12,145 nucleotides of DNA from NAT127 sp041655035 (GCA_041655035.1 JBAZCN010000105.1:1-12145), one strand, 5' to 3'; numbered from the stretch's first letter, positions 1 through 8,453 are shown. The notes: a model not told the origin generated them from the letters alone. Made by a program: numbers and translations.

Positions 1-870
1 GTCGAAGGTGCGCACGCTGCCGTTGTAATAGGGCACGAAATCCACAGCCCCGCCCGGGGTGTATTTGTAGAAGATGTTGCTGCCCATCTGCTCGTCGATG
101 TTGTTGCGCTCGTAGATGGAGGTGTTACTGAAGTTCTCGAATGGGTCGAGCAACAGCGACACCCGGATATTGTCGCGGTCGCGGTTGTCGAAATCGTCGT
201 CGCCGCGATGGGACATGTTCTTGGTATAGCCGTCGCGCTTCTCGATCTGGCCAGCCACCCGCAGGGCGACCTTGTCCTCGATCAGGGGAATGTTGATTGC
301 GCCCTCATAGCGCCGCAGGTTGTAGTTGCCGATGGTGCCGAGGGCGTAGCCGCTCAGTTCGTGCTTGGGCAGCTGGGTGCCGATCAGCACCGCGCCGGCG
401 GTGGTGTTGCGACCGAACATGGTGCCCTGGGGGCCTTTGAGCACCTGTACCGAGGCCATGTCGTAGGTCGGCACGCTGGCTCCCCAGCTGCTCATCGGCA
501 CCTCGTTGATATAGGTGGCGACCGCCGGCTGCACGGCGCCGAATACGGCGCGGGACATGCCGCGGATGCTGAACACCGTGTTGTTACTGCCACCGGATGC
601 GCTGAAGTTGACCCCGGGGATCGAACTGGTGAGGTCCGAGACCTCCTGGATATTGGCCTTGAACAGCATCTCGCCGTCGAGTACCGAGACACTCACCGGC
701 GTCATCTGGGCGCTTTCTTCGCGGCGCCGGGCGGTGACGACGATTTCCTCGATGGAGCGCAAGCCGGCGCCGGGGTCGCCAGCGTCACTGTTTCCCTGGG
801 CCTGCAGATCGGCGCCGAACAGCAGAGCGAGGCCTGCTGCGACCGATCGGTGAAGTGCGGTTTTTTTCAT
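1..870 (-). CDS. TonB-dependent outer-membrane receptor 1 (N-terminal part)
   Basis: This is the first 290 residues of a TonB-dependent receptor; the reading frame is still open at base 1, so most of the beta-barrel lies outside the window. Such receptors import large or scarce substrates across the outer membrane using energy from TonB-ExbBD. The protein starts MKKTALHRSV with a signal peptide and a likely cleavage after LQA (residue 24). A TonB box, EEIVVTARRREE, follows at about residues 41-52. The plug domain contains VQVLKGPQGTMFGRNTTAGAV, typical of the family. The start is well supported by AAGGAGA seven bases upstream. The substrate cannot be read from the sequence; siderophores, vitamin B12 and hydrophobic carbon sources are all possible in this family. 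The neighbouring catabolic-type genes favour an organic substrate, but that is inference. The gene is separated from the P450 gene by the SRP RNA and may be its own transcription unit. Confidence 0.95.
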   Translation of the reverse strand, partial: MKKTALHRSVAAGLALLFGADLQAQGNSDAGDPGAGLRSIEEIVVTARRREESAQMTPVSVSVLDGEMLFKANIQEVSDLTSSIPGVNFSASGGSNNTVFSIRGMSRAVFGAVQPAVATYINEVPMSSWGASVPTYDMASVQVLKGPQGTMFGRNTTAGAVLIGTQLPKHELSGYALGTIGNYNLRRYEGAINIPLIEDKVALRVAGQIEKRDGYTKNMSHRGDDDFDNRDRDNIRVSLLLDPFENFSNTSIYERNNIDEQMGSNIFYKYTPGGAVDFVPYYNGSVRTFD

Positions 871-1225
871 TGAATGTTCTCCTTATTGTTCGTCGGATGG
901 TTGTTCATGGAGGCCGTTCGCGGGGCTGTTATTCGTGGGTTTATCGCATGTCGGGTTGTCGTCATTGCGGGTGCGTCGGCGTCCGGAAGAGGGACCGATT
1001 CCGGCCCGCGCCTCACTTAGCTGATAAGTTATCAGTTTATGGCCGGAGGAACAATCTGTGGGGGCGATTTTAGCTGTCGGTATGTCAGTTTTTTTTGGCG
1101 GGCCTGGATCCGGGGGAGCGACGGTGGTGGCCCGACCGCCGAGGATGAGGCGGGCCTTCCAGGATTGCAGAACAGCGCCGCCGCGGGATTACTGTGGGGT
1201 CTTATCCGGCCGCTATCGGCGCCTG
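871..1225. other. Intergenic leader between receptor 1 and the SRP RNA promoter
   Basis: About 355 bases hold no gene I can support. Short open frames on both strands lack recognisable domains and convincing ribosome sites. The region should contain the minus-strand promoter and 5' leader of receptor 1; the only clear element is the palindrome at 1021-1035. Runs of T at about 1089-1096 are not preceded by a strong hairpin in a useful position. Confidence 0.6.
1021..1035. promoter_or_regulatory. Perfect palindrome, candidate operator of receptor 1
   Basis: CTGATAA-G-TTATCAG is a perfect inverted repeat with seven-base arms and one central base, about 150 bases upstream of the receptor 1 start. 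It is AT-rich in a GC-rich region, as expected for a dimeric regulator's operator. A weak minus-strand promoter can be drawn through it: TTGTTC at 1049-1054 and TAACTT at 1026-1031, 17 bases apart, so a bound protein would cover the -10 box. The regulator is unknown and no regulator gene is in the window. I saw no second copy in front of the other genes. Confidence 0.45.
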
Positions 1226-1254
1226 TTGCATCGGACACCCAAACCCACCATAAT
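1226..1254 (+). promoter_or_regulatory. Sigma-70-type promoter of the SRP RNA
   Basis: A -35-like TTGCAT (1226-1231) and a -10 box CATAAT (1249-1254, five of six consensus bases) are 17 bases apart. This predicts a start about 7-12 bases downstream, just before the 5' strand of the SRP RNA terminal stem. The -35 box is poor, but the spacing and the position fit a housekeeping promoter. Confidence 0.6.
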
Positions 1255-1266
1255 CCCGCCCCTCAA

Positions 1267-1380
<114 letters not shown>

Positions 1381-1403
1381 TCCATTTATGGCGCGTCAGA
1401 AAA

Positions 1404-2672
1404 TCAATCCACTCTCATCGGCAGGCTGGCCAGCGACAATTCGCCGGGAAAGCCGGCGTAGACCGGCTTGAAATCGGCGTCGCCGAGGCGCAGTCGGGGA
1501 AAGCGCTGAACCAGCCCCAGAATCGCCTTTCTCATCACCATCCGCCCGAGCCTGTTGCCTATGCAGTGATGGGGGCCGCTGCCGAAGGCGACGATGCCCC
1601 GGGGGTTGCGGCGGATATCGAAGCGCAGCGGGTCGGGGAATTCCACGGGGTCGAGATCGGCCGCCTGGATGGAAGCCATCACCGGCATGTCCTTGAACAC
1701 CGGCACACCGTCGATCTCGGTATCCTCCCGGGCGAAGCGCACGAAGGTGAGGATGCCCGGACCGTGGCGGCGCAGACACTCCTCCACGGCGCTGTCGATC
1801 AATGCCGGCTCCTGGCGCAGCAGGGCCAGTTGCTCGGGGTGCTTGCCGAGCATCAGCAGCGCGCCGCCAATGGTGGCCGCGGTGGTGCCGATGCCGGCGG
1901 AGCAGATCGCGTTGATCTGGCCGAGCAGTTCCGATTCGGTGAGCCCCTGGCCCTGGTCGCGGGCGGTGACCAGCAGGCTGATCATGTCGGTGCCCGGGTT
2001 TTCCCGGCGCTCGGCGACGATTTCCTGGGTGATGCGGATCACCTCATGAACCGACTGCATGAACTCCTCGGGAAACGGTTCGCCCGGCACGAACTGGGTG
2101 GCGAGGGCGATGCTGTCGTGCATCCGCGCGAATACCGCCTGCTGGTCGGGCTTGAGCTTCAGGCTGGCCTCCAGCAGCACTTTGATGATGATGTTGCGGC
2201 TGAAGTCCTCCATGGCGTCGAATTGTCCACCGAGGGCCGCCACCTGGTCGATCTGCCTGGCGATGATGCGGTCGATATCGGCCTCCAGGCGCGCCACCGC
2301 CTGCGGGGTGAACGCCGGGGCCATCAGCCGGCGGATGCGCTCGTGGCGCTCGCCATCCATCTGCAGCACGTTCTCGAGCCCGCCGAAAATGTCGAACACC
2401 TGGTAGCCCGGCCAGGGCGGGATCTCCACGGTGAACCGCCCGGGACTGTTGTAGACCTCCTTCACATCCCGGTGGCGGGTGCACAACAATACCGGCAGGC
2501 GGTTGCGCAGCACGTAAAAGGGCGGGCGCGTCGCCCAGTCGGCCAGCAGGTCGGTGAGGGCGTTCTGGCGAAAATTCTCATCCACCAGATCGACGTCGAC
2601 GAAACGGGACGGTTCCATCCGGGCGCTGAAGTCCGGGCTGGTGAGGAGTGTATCGGGGATCGGATTGGCCAT
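1404..2672 (-). CDS. Cytochrome P450 monooxygenase (soluble, class I type)
   Basis: A soluble bacterial P450 of 422 residues, normal length, with no membrane anchor. It would use electrons from a ferredoxin and reductase to hydroxylate an organic substrate; neither partner gene is in the window. Landmarks: HERIRRLMAPAFTP in the C-helix region (110-123), I-helix AGIGTT (259-264), K-helix ExxR as E298-CL-R301, and the heme-binding loop FGSGPHHCIG (363-372) with Cys370 as the thiolate ligand. The acid normally found before the conserved threonine in the I-helix is glycine (Gly262), which is unusual. The start is supported by AGGAA just upstream. The gene lies 85 bases downstream of the molybdoenzyme gene in the same direction and may be co-transcribed with it. 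The CYP family and the substrate cannot be decided by eye. With two TonB receptors and a CrtC-like protein nearby, a terpenoid, steroid or aromatic substrate is plausible inference. Confidence 0.96.
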   Translation of the reverse strand: MANPIPDTLLTSPDFSARMEPSRFVDVDLVDENFRQNALTDLLADWATRPPFYVLRNRLPVLLCTRHRDVKEVYNSPGRFTVEIPPWPGYQVFDIFGGLENVLQMDGERHERIRRLMAPAFTPQAVARLEADIDRIIARQIDQVAALGGQFDAMEDFSRNIIIKVLLEASLKLKPDQQAVFARMHDSIALATQFVPGEPFPEEFMQSVHEVIRITQEIVAERRENPGTDMISLLVTARDQGQGLTESELLGQINAICSAGIGTTAATIGGALLMLGKHPEQLALLRQEPALIDSAVEECLRRHGPGILTFVRFAREDTEIDGVPVFKDMPVMASIQAADLDPVEFPDPLRFDIRRNPRGIVAFGSGPHHCIGNRLGRMVMRKAILGLVQRFPRLRLGDADFKPVYAGFPGELSLASLPMRVD

Positions 2673-2757
2673 GGGGTTCCTGTAATTATGGTCGGGAGGT
2701 CGTCGTTATGTTAACGGCGCCGGAGGGGCGTGGCCATGGTTTCACGCGGCGAGGCGC

Positions 2758-4908
2758 TCAAACAGCCGCCACCGCCACCGGAATGCCCGTCATCCGCGGC
2801 ATGGCGTTGATGGTCTGGCGATGGCTGTCGGTGGTGGTGAGCTGGTTGACGCACACGCCGTCGGCGCCGCTGCTGTCGGGCAGATCGCCAAAGCCGTGGG
2901 ACATGGACACCACCCCGCGGCGCACCGCGTCGTCGGGCTCGGCGATGGCCTGGATGGCGCCGTCCGGGGAGCTGAGCCTGATCCATTGGCCGGCCGCTAT
3001 GGACAGTTCCGCCATATCAGCCGGGTTCATATAGGCCGGATTGAAGGGGATGAGCTTCCTGATTCGCGGCTGGGTAAATCCCATGGAGTTGAAGCGGTGC
3101 CTGTTGCGCCGGTTGGCGAGCCGGAAGGGGTAGTCGCCGCTGGCGGCCAGGCTTTCCCTTTCCCGCCACAAGCCTTCGAGCTCTTCCTGCACGTCAGCGG
3201 GCATCAACGCAAACCTGCCCGCGGTGGCCGGGTCCGCCGGCAGTGCGTACTGCGGTTCGCCGCCGAGGAAATAGCCGAGGGGCGCGGCGGCTATGTCATC
3301 GAACGGAGCCGGGGCATTGCGGGCGGTCAGGCGCATCAGCTCGTCCTCCGTGGGCGGCGCGGCCATATCGAGGGGCTGGCCCATATAGGTCAACGGCTTG
3401 CCCAGCGCCTTGGCCAGTGCCCACAGCACATACCACTCGTCGCAGACGTCCGCATCTTCCGGAGGCTTGGCCAGTGGCGGGGTGTAGCGGGTGTAGGGCG
3501 TGGGCGAGAGGTTCGGCTCGAAGATATAGATGGGGAAATCGGCGCGCTCATATTGCAGCTTTGGCGGCAGGATATAGTCCGACAGCCGAGCGCTCGGCGT
3601 CAGATGGGGCTCGATGCTGACCATCAGTTCCAGGCTTTCGAGAGCCTTGGTGACCTTGCGCTGGTTGGGTATGGCCTGGGTGGGGTTGCCGCCGTGATTG
3701 AGCAGGAAGCGGATCTGACCGGGGCCGGGCTCGAGGATTTCATCCGCGAGTACGGCGGTGACCATTTCTCCGGCGATCAGGCCATAGCCGCCGATGCGGG
3801 ATTTCGGCCCCTGTTCCCAGGGTCGCTGGGCGGGGATGACCTGGGCCGGTCGCGGACCGCGGCCCATCAGGAAGCCGGCGTTGGGGATGGCTTCACCTTC
3901 GCGGATCAGGCGCCCGCAGAGGATATTGAGGCATTCCGCCAGGTGTTCCGCCAGATTGGAGAAGGCGCCCATATCCGGGCCGGTGCCGGTGCGCACGCTG
4001 CCCCGGGTGCCGTCCCGGGCAAACGCCCGGGCGGCCTCGGCGATCAGCGCCGCCGGCACATCGGCGATGGCCGCGGCCTGATCCAGGGTGAATGGCTCCA
4101 CCGCCGCGCGCAGCTGCGCGAGGTCGCCCACGTGACGGGCGCAGAAATCCTCGTCGTACCAGTGTTCATCGATGATGAGGCGCACCATGGCGGCGAGAAT
4201 GAAACCGTCCGTGCCCGGCAATGGTTGCAGGAAAATATCGGCGAACTGAGCGGTTTCGGTGCGCCGCGGATCGATCACGATCAGCGTCATGCCGCGGGCC
4301 TTGGCGTCCTTCATGCGCTTCAGCGGATTGCGCATATCCAGGTTGGCGATGGACACCAGGGGATTGCTGCCGATCAGCAGGGTGACGTCGCTGTCCTGGA
4401 AATTCTGCGGGCCCGGCGGCCAGTAACCGATCCGGCCCGGCGCCACCACCTTGGCGGACTGGTCGATGGTGAGGGTCGAAAACAGCTTGGGGGAGCCGAT
4501 GGCCGCCATCCACTCCGGCACCAGAGAGAGGCAGATGGAAGAGAAGAAGCACCCCGAGCCCCGGTAGGTGGCGATGGCTTCGGCTCCATGGCGATGGTAA
4601 ATGGCGGCCAGCTTTTCACCGATTTCGGCCAGCGCCTGTTCCAGGGAGATCCGCTCGAAACTGCCATCGGGCATCTTCTTGAGCGGGTGCAGGAGGCGCC
4701 CCTGGTGATTGTGGGCTTCCGGCGCATTGGCGCCTTTGGAGCAGATAAAGCCGAGGCTTTGCGGATCGTCCCGATCGCCGTGTACCGCCACCACCCGCTC
4801 ATTCTTGTCGAGGCTGACCACGGTGCCGCACATACCGGTACAGATCCGGCAAAAGGATTTCTTATTCGCGGTGACGCTCTGGTCGTGCTGTGGAACATGC
4901 TCGTTCAT
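2758..4908 (-). CDS. Molybdopterin-dependent oxidoreductase, DMSO-reductase superfamily, with N-terminal [4Fe-4S] site
   Basis: A 716-residue member of the family that includes formate dehydrogenases, nitrate reductases and assimilatory molybdoenzymes. The N-terminus has a four-cysteine iron-sulfur motif: C20, C23, C27 and C56, the last in ICSKG with the usual lysine after it. The molybdopterin body follows (IGSNPLVSI near 180-187, NHGGNPTQAIPNQ in the middle), and the C-terminal dinucleotide-binding domain includes RRNRHRFNSMGF and a late SMSHGFGD. There is no Tat or Sec signal, so it should be cytoplasmic, and no electron-transfer or membrane subunit gene is adjacent. By alignment from memory to E. 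coli formate dehydrogenase H (VDCCARVU), the molybdenum ligand position falls in IDQSAKVV at Val155, so a protein side-chain ligand seems absent. The reaction is unknown. The ribosome site before this start is weak. It sits between receptor 2 and the P450, all in the same direction. Confidence 0.93.
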   Translation of the reverse strand: MNEHVPQHDQSVTANKKSFCRICTGMCGTVVSLDKNERVVAVHGDRDDPQSLGFICSKGANAPEAHNHQGRLLHPLKKMPDGSFERISLEQALAEIGEKLAAIYHRHGAEAIATYRGSGCFFSSICLSLVPEWMAAIGSPKLFSTLTIDQSAKVVAPGRIGYWPPGPQNFQDSDVTLLIGSNPLVSIANLDMRNPLKRMKDAKARGMTLIVIDPRRTETAQFADIFLQPLPGTDGFILAAMVRLIIDEHWYDEDFCARHVGDLAQLRAAVEPFTLDQAAAIADVPAALIAEAARAFARDGTRGSVRTGTGPDMGAFSNLAEHLAECLNILCGRLIREGEAIPNAGFLMGRGPRPAQVIPAQRPWEQGPKSRIGGYGLIAGEMVTAVLADEILEPGPGQIRFLLNHGGNPTQAIPNQRKVTKALESLELMVSIEPHLTPSARLSDYILPPKLQYERADFPIYIFEPNLSPTPYTRYTPPLAKPPEDADVCDEWYVLWALAKALGKPLTYMGQPLDMAAPPTEDELMRLTARNAPAPFDDIAAAPLGYFLGGEPQYALPADPATAGRFALMPADVQEELEGLWRERESLAASGDYPFRLANRRNRHRFNSMGFTQPRIRKLIPFNPAYMNPADMAELSIAAGQWIRLSSPDGAIQAIAEPDDAVRRGVVSMSHGFGDLPDSSGADGVCVNQLTTTDSHRQTINAMPRMTGIPVAVAAV

Positions 4909-5081
4909 CGCTATGGTTACCCGCCATCGTTAGGATGCCTGCAGCTGTTGTGGTGGAACGCCGGGTCGGAATAGCGTCCCACCGGCACCTCTGCCAAGCC
5001 ATAACTGTTGTTCTCATTCGAGCCAAAGTCAAATTGCGGGGCGCCGCGCAGGCTGATTCGAATTCGCGCCGCCCGGCACTG
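4909..5081. other. Intergenic region between receptor 2 and the molybdoenzyme
   Basis: This stretch of 173 bases has no gene. On the minus strand a TTGACT hexamer resembling a -35 box occurs near 5028-5033, but no good -10 box lies 16-18 bases on, so a promoter for the molybdoenzyme is possible but not shown. I see no convincing terminator hairpin with a T-tract after receptor 2. Confidence 0.4.
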
Positions 5082-7454
5082 TTAGTCACCGAAGTCATAG
5101 GTCAATGTCAGGCCCCAGGTGCGCGGGTCGCCGACATAATCCACCGCGGTGCCGAGCCCGCTGTAGAGTTCGGCAAAGTTCATCTGCACATATTTTTTGT
5201 TGGCGAGGTTGCGGCCCCACAGCGCGAGGCTCAGCCGGGGGGTGTCGAACTCGAGGGCCAGGCTGGCGTTCCACAGGCCGTAGCCGTCGATGCGGCCGAG
5301 TTCATTGGCGCGAGCGAACACGGCGCGGGTCGCGGCGTCGTGCTGGCGGGCGGCCGTCTGCTCGAAGAACGTCTGATCGTCGATGTAGGAGTAATCCCCG
5401 TGCAGCCGGATGCGGCCGAAGTCGGTGGGCCAGGTCTGGGTGGCGCCGATGCTGTAGCTGATTTCCGGCAGTTGCAACAGCTCCTCGCCGCTGCGATCGA
5501 CGAAGCAGGCCACCGACGCGGTGCCGGGAGCCGGACCCGCTTCGAGGAAGGTGCAGCCCGCCGGGGTGGGGCCGGCGACCACCACCGGCTGTTCCTCGGT
5601 GTAGCTGCCGCTGTCGTATTCGCCTTTCATCCAGCCGAAGGTGGCGGTGATTTCCATGCCCTCCCAGGGGATCAGGATGCCCTCGAACTCGACGCCATGG
5701 ATCTTCGAATCACCGGCATTGCGCACATACTGGGTGGTGCGGCCGTCGATGACGTCGGAGATATTGCGTTGTACATCGGACTGCCAGGTATGGAACAGCG
5801 CGACGTTGGTGCGCAGGCGCTGGTCGAACCAGTCGGCCTTGATGCCGATTTCCACGTCCATCACATCCTGGGGGTCATAGGCGGGCAGCGAGCCCTGGCG
5901 CAGGTTCCAGCCGCCGGCCATCGAGGCGCCGCTGGTCTTGACGTAGAGGAAGATATCATCGCTGTACTGGTAGTCGAGACCCAGCAGCCAGGCGGGGTAG
6001 TCGAAATCGGCCTGCTGGGTCTGGCGGCACGGCGGCGCGCTGCCGCCATCGGGATTGGGTACGTTACAGCTGGAGGGATCGCCCACCCGGTCGCGGTTCT
6101 TGAGCACTGTGTCCCGCTCGTCCCAGGTGTAGCGGAATCCGGCCACCACCCGCAGTTTGTCGGTGAGATCGTAATAGGTCTGCAGATAGGCCGCGTAGGA
6201 TGTGTTTTCGACATCGGCGAGATTCTCGAAGATGGGCACGTCGAGGAAGCCGAACGTTCGCGCCTCGCCTCCCTCCTTGCCGGTTTCGCGGAAATAGAAC
6301 AGGCCGCTGGTCCAGCTGAGCCTGTCGCCGCCGGAAAGTTGCAGTTCCTGGGTGATGTTCTCGGCGCTGAAGTAGCTCAGCACATCGAGAATGCCCACAG
6401 GCGTGCCGTCGAGATCCTGGTACGACACCGACGAACTGCTGCGCCACGAGGTAATCGATTTGAATTCCGCCCAACCGAGGTCGCCGTTGATCGTCAGCCC
6501 GTGGCCATAGGTTCTGACCATGTCAAAGGGCGTGTACTGGGAACTGATCTCGGTATTCGCGCCGCCGTAGCTCTTGTACCAGTCGGAGCGCCGGTGCAGG
6601 TATTGGTCGAGATCGATGCCCATCAGGCCCATCGCCCCGGTGGCGTCGCGCCAGCCGGAAAGGGCGTTGAGCACGCCGCTGTCCTCGATTTCGTTGAAGT
6701 CGGCGGTATAGGTCAGGTCCCAGTCGTCGTTGATGCGGTAACGGGCCGCGAGGCGCAGGTAATCGTCGCGGTCGAGATCGGCGGCGTCCTGGCCCAGGGT
6801 GAGGTTCTCGCCGAAGCCGTCGCGCTGCTTGTGGTGGCCGCTGAGGCGTACGGCGAGATCATCCGTCACCGGGATATTGATCGTGGCGGCGATAGTGCTG
6901 CTGTCGTAATTGCCCACTTCGCCCCGGATGCGGCCTTCGAATTGATCGCTGGGGGCATTGGTGACGATGTTGATGGCGCCGCCGATGGTGTTGCGGCCAA
7001 ACAGGGTGCCCTGGGGACCGCGCAGCACTTCGACCCGGGATACATCGTTGAGGTCGAACACCCCGGTGGAGGGCCTCGCCATGTAGATGCCATCGACATA
7101 GATGCCCACCGCCGGGTCGTTGCCCACCCCGGCCTGGAGATTCTGCTGGCCGCGCAGGGTCACATAGATGAACTGGGAGCCGGCGGTGGCGCCCTGGGTA
7201 ATGCCCAGGTTGGGGGCGGCGCGCTGGATATCGGCGACGTCGACGATCTGCTTCAGCTCCAGGGTTTCCTGGGTGACGGCGGTGACCGCTACCGGAGTGG
7301 ACTGGATATTTTCCTCCCGGCGCCGGGCGGTGACGACGATTTCCTCGATACGGGAGACGGACCGTTCCTGGGCCAGGGCCGGCTGTGCGGCGATGGGTGC
7401 CAGCGCGCAGCCGGCAATGGTGCAGAGCAGTGGTTTTATCAGTGATTTGTTCAT
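5082..7454 (-). CDS. TonB-dependent outer-membrane receptor 2 (complete)
   Basis: A full-length TonB-dependent receptor of 790 residues, within the usual size range. The signal peptide covers about residues 1-28 (cleavage after PALA, before QE) and the TonB box EEIVVTARRREEN lies near 38-50. The plug domain follows, with VGIYVDGIYMARP and VEVLRGPQGTLFGRNTIGGA. The remaining roughly 600 residues alternate polar and aromatic positions as in a 22-strand barrel and include the late family motif LWGRNLANKKYVQ before the final strand WGLTLTYDFGD. It should move a substrate across the outer membrane using TonB energy. It resembles the Sphingomonas/marine type of receptor often encoded beside catabolic genes more than a classical siderophore receptor, but the substrate is not readable. 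The start is supported by AAGGA four bases upstream. The gene lies 108 bases downstream of the CrtC-like gene and 173 bases upstream of the molybdoenzyme, same strand. Confidence 0.97.
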   Translation of the reverse strand: MNKSLIKPLLCTIAGCALAPIAAQPALAQERSVSRIEEIVVTARRREENIQSTPVAVTAVTQETLELKQIVDVADIQRAAPNLGITQGATAGSQFIYVTLRGQQNLQAGVGNDPAVGIYVDGIYMARPSTGVFDLNDVSRVEVLRGPQGTLFGRNTIGGAINIVTNAPSDQFEGRIRGEVGNYDSSTIAATINIPVTDDLAVRLSGHHKQRDGFGENLTLGQDAADLDRDDYLRLAARYRINDDWDLTYTADFNEIEDSGVLNALSGWRDATGAMGLMGIDLDQYLHRRSDWYKSYGGANTEISSQYTPFDMVRTYGHGLTINGDLGWAEFKSITSWRSSSSVSYQDLDGTPVGILDVLSYFSAENITQELQLSGGDRLSWTSGLFYFRETGKEGGEARTFGFLDVPIFENLADVENTSYAAYLQTYYDLTDKLRVVAGFRYTWDERDTVLKNRDRVGDPSSCNVPNPDGGSAPPCRQTQQADFDYPAWLLGLDYQYSDDIFLYVKTSGASMAGGWNLRQGSLPAYDPQDVMDVEIGIKADWFDQRLRTNVALFHTWQSDVQRNISDVIDGRTTQYVRNAGDSKIHGVEFEGILIPWEGMEITATFGWMKGEYDSGSYTEEQPVVVAGPTPAGCTFLEAGPAPGTASVACFVDRSGEELLQLPEISYSIGATQTWPTDFGRIRLHGDYSYIDDQTFFEQTAARQHDAATRAVFARANELGRIDGYGLWNASLALEFDTPRLSLALWGRNLANKKYVQMNFAELYSGLGTAVDYVGDPRTWGLTLTYDFGD

Positions 7455-7518
7455 GTAATCCTTCTTATCGTTTTCGGGTTGCCCCGTCGGGTGATTGCGC
7501 GGCCTGAATTTTGTTCAT

Positions 7519-7554
7519 CGCCGCGGGCCGCTCTCCGGAGAACGGCCTGCGGCG
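7519..7554 (-). terminator. Strong hairpin just after the CrtC-like gene
   Basis: CGCCGCGGGCCG (7519-7530) pairs with CGGCCTGCGGCG (7543-7554) with one G-T pair, and the interior TCTCC/GGAGA pairs again, giving a long GC-rich stem. It begins 9 bases after the stop of the 7563-8453 gene. There is no T-tract after it on the minus strand, so it could be a weak or Rho-assisted terminator, or an mRNA-stabilising stem in the receptor 2 leader. Confidence 0.45.
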
Positions 7555-7562
7555 GGTGGATA

Positions 7563-8453
7563 TCAGGGGCTGGCCAGCATCGCCTGGTCGACCATGCCCG
7601 CCATCCGCCCGTAGCGTTCGGAGTAGCCCTCATAGAAGCGCAGCACGTGGGTGAAGATCTTGCGCTCGCTCGGCCTCAGGTCGAGGGTCGGATACCAATG
7701 AGGAGTGTAGACGTAGTTGCCGATCTCTTCGCCGAGCACCACTTCGTCATCGGCCAGGCGGAAACTGTGCACCAGACCGTCGGAATGGCGGCGGATGCCG
7801 ACCTCATCCGGTTTTGCCAGGTAGTGGGTGCCGGGAGCGTTCTTGAAGCCGAAACGGGTGTCGGCCTCATTGGCGGGCGGGGTGTGGGCGCCGTGGACCA
7901 CGTTGATGGCCATGGTCACCTTGGTGTCCATACTGCACATGATCACCGTGGTGAGCACCCCGACGCCGCCCATCGGGCGCGGCCCGAAGGAGCGGTCACG
8001 CAGGCCGACGCCGTTGAACGCCCTGCCCGCCAGGTTGCCGGTGACGTGGCAGCCGAGCTCATAGTGGCCGAGAGAGAAATCCTTGAAAGTGAGCAGTTTC
8101 TTGAAGTCGAAAGGCTCGTGATCGGAGGTGGCGTCGAGCTGGATGTCGCGGGCCTTGTGGCGGATGCTGTAGCGCTGCCAGCCGTCCAGCTCCACATCGA
8201 CGAGTTCGGATGACAGGTAGTTGTCGGTGTAGGCGTCCTCCCGCCAGCCCTTGCCGTCGCTGATGCCCATCAGCATGTGGCGGGCTTTGCCGGTGCTGGA
8301 GTTGCACAAAATGTGCATGAACGCGGCCTGCTTGCTGTCCGGGTCGACGGCGGCAAAGGCCCAGGTGTCGGACCACACCGGGTCGGTGGTGATGGTGGGG
8401 TGCTCGGCGTGGCCCTCTTCGGCAATCGCGCGGGCGTCTTTGGCAGTGATCAT
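7563..8453 (-). CDS. CrtC/AttH-like (hydroxyneurosporene-synthase-like, probably DUF7064 type) protein
   Basis: A 296-residue soluble protein without signal peptide or membrane segment. Its best landmark is GVGLRDRSFGPRPMG at residues 148-162, which resembles the G-x-G-x-RDHSWG-x-R signature of the CrtC/AttH lipocalin-like family, where CrtC hydrates carotenoid double bonds. The N-terminal half (SDTWAFAAVDPDSKQAAF) and the beta-rich alternation also fit that double-lipocalin family. The conserved His and Trp of the signature are Arg and Phe here. I place it in this group by motif alone; the DUF7064 assignment is from memory and uncertain. Enzymatic hydratase activity is not shown, and a lipid or terpenoid-binding role is equally possible. 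The start has AGGAG seven bases upstream. It lies between the phosphotransferase-like gene (237 bases upstream) and receptor 2 (108 bases downstream), same direction. Confidence 0.75.
   Translation of the reverse strand: MITAKDARAIAEEGHAEHPTITTDPVWSDTWAFAAVDPDSKQAAFMHILCNSSTGKARHMLMGISDGKGWREDAYTDNYLSSELVDVELDGWQRYSIRHKARDIQLDATSDHEPFDFKKLLTFKDFSLGHYELGCHVTGNLAGRAFNGVGLRDRSFGPRPMGGVGVLTTVIMCSMDTKVTMAINVVHGAHTPPANEADTRFGFKNAPGTHYLAKPDEVGIRRHSDGLVHSFRLADDEVVLGEEIGNYVYTPHWYPTLDLRPSERKIFTHVLRFYEGYSERYGRMAGMVDQAMLASP

Noticed and set aside
722..753. A 32-base exact repeat shared with 7318-7349
   Set aside because: It falls on the TonB box EEIVVTARRREE of both receptors, so coding conservation with the same codon preference (possibly old gene duplication) explains it. 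It is not treated as a mobile repeat.
5019..5045. Sigma-70 promoter for the molybdoenzyme from TTGACT on the minus strand
   Set aside because: No acceptable -10 hexamer lies 16-18 bases downstream, so it is mentioned only in the gap entry.
4890..7445. Very long plus-strand open frame (851 codons) opposite receptor 2, and similar long frames at 2821-4974, 8277-10388 and 1566-2714
   Set aside because: They are antisense to genes with clear domain motifs, rich in Gly, Ala, His and Val with no recognisable domain. GC-rich codon bias commonly leaves the opposite frame open.
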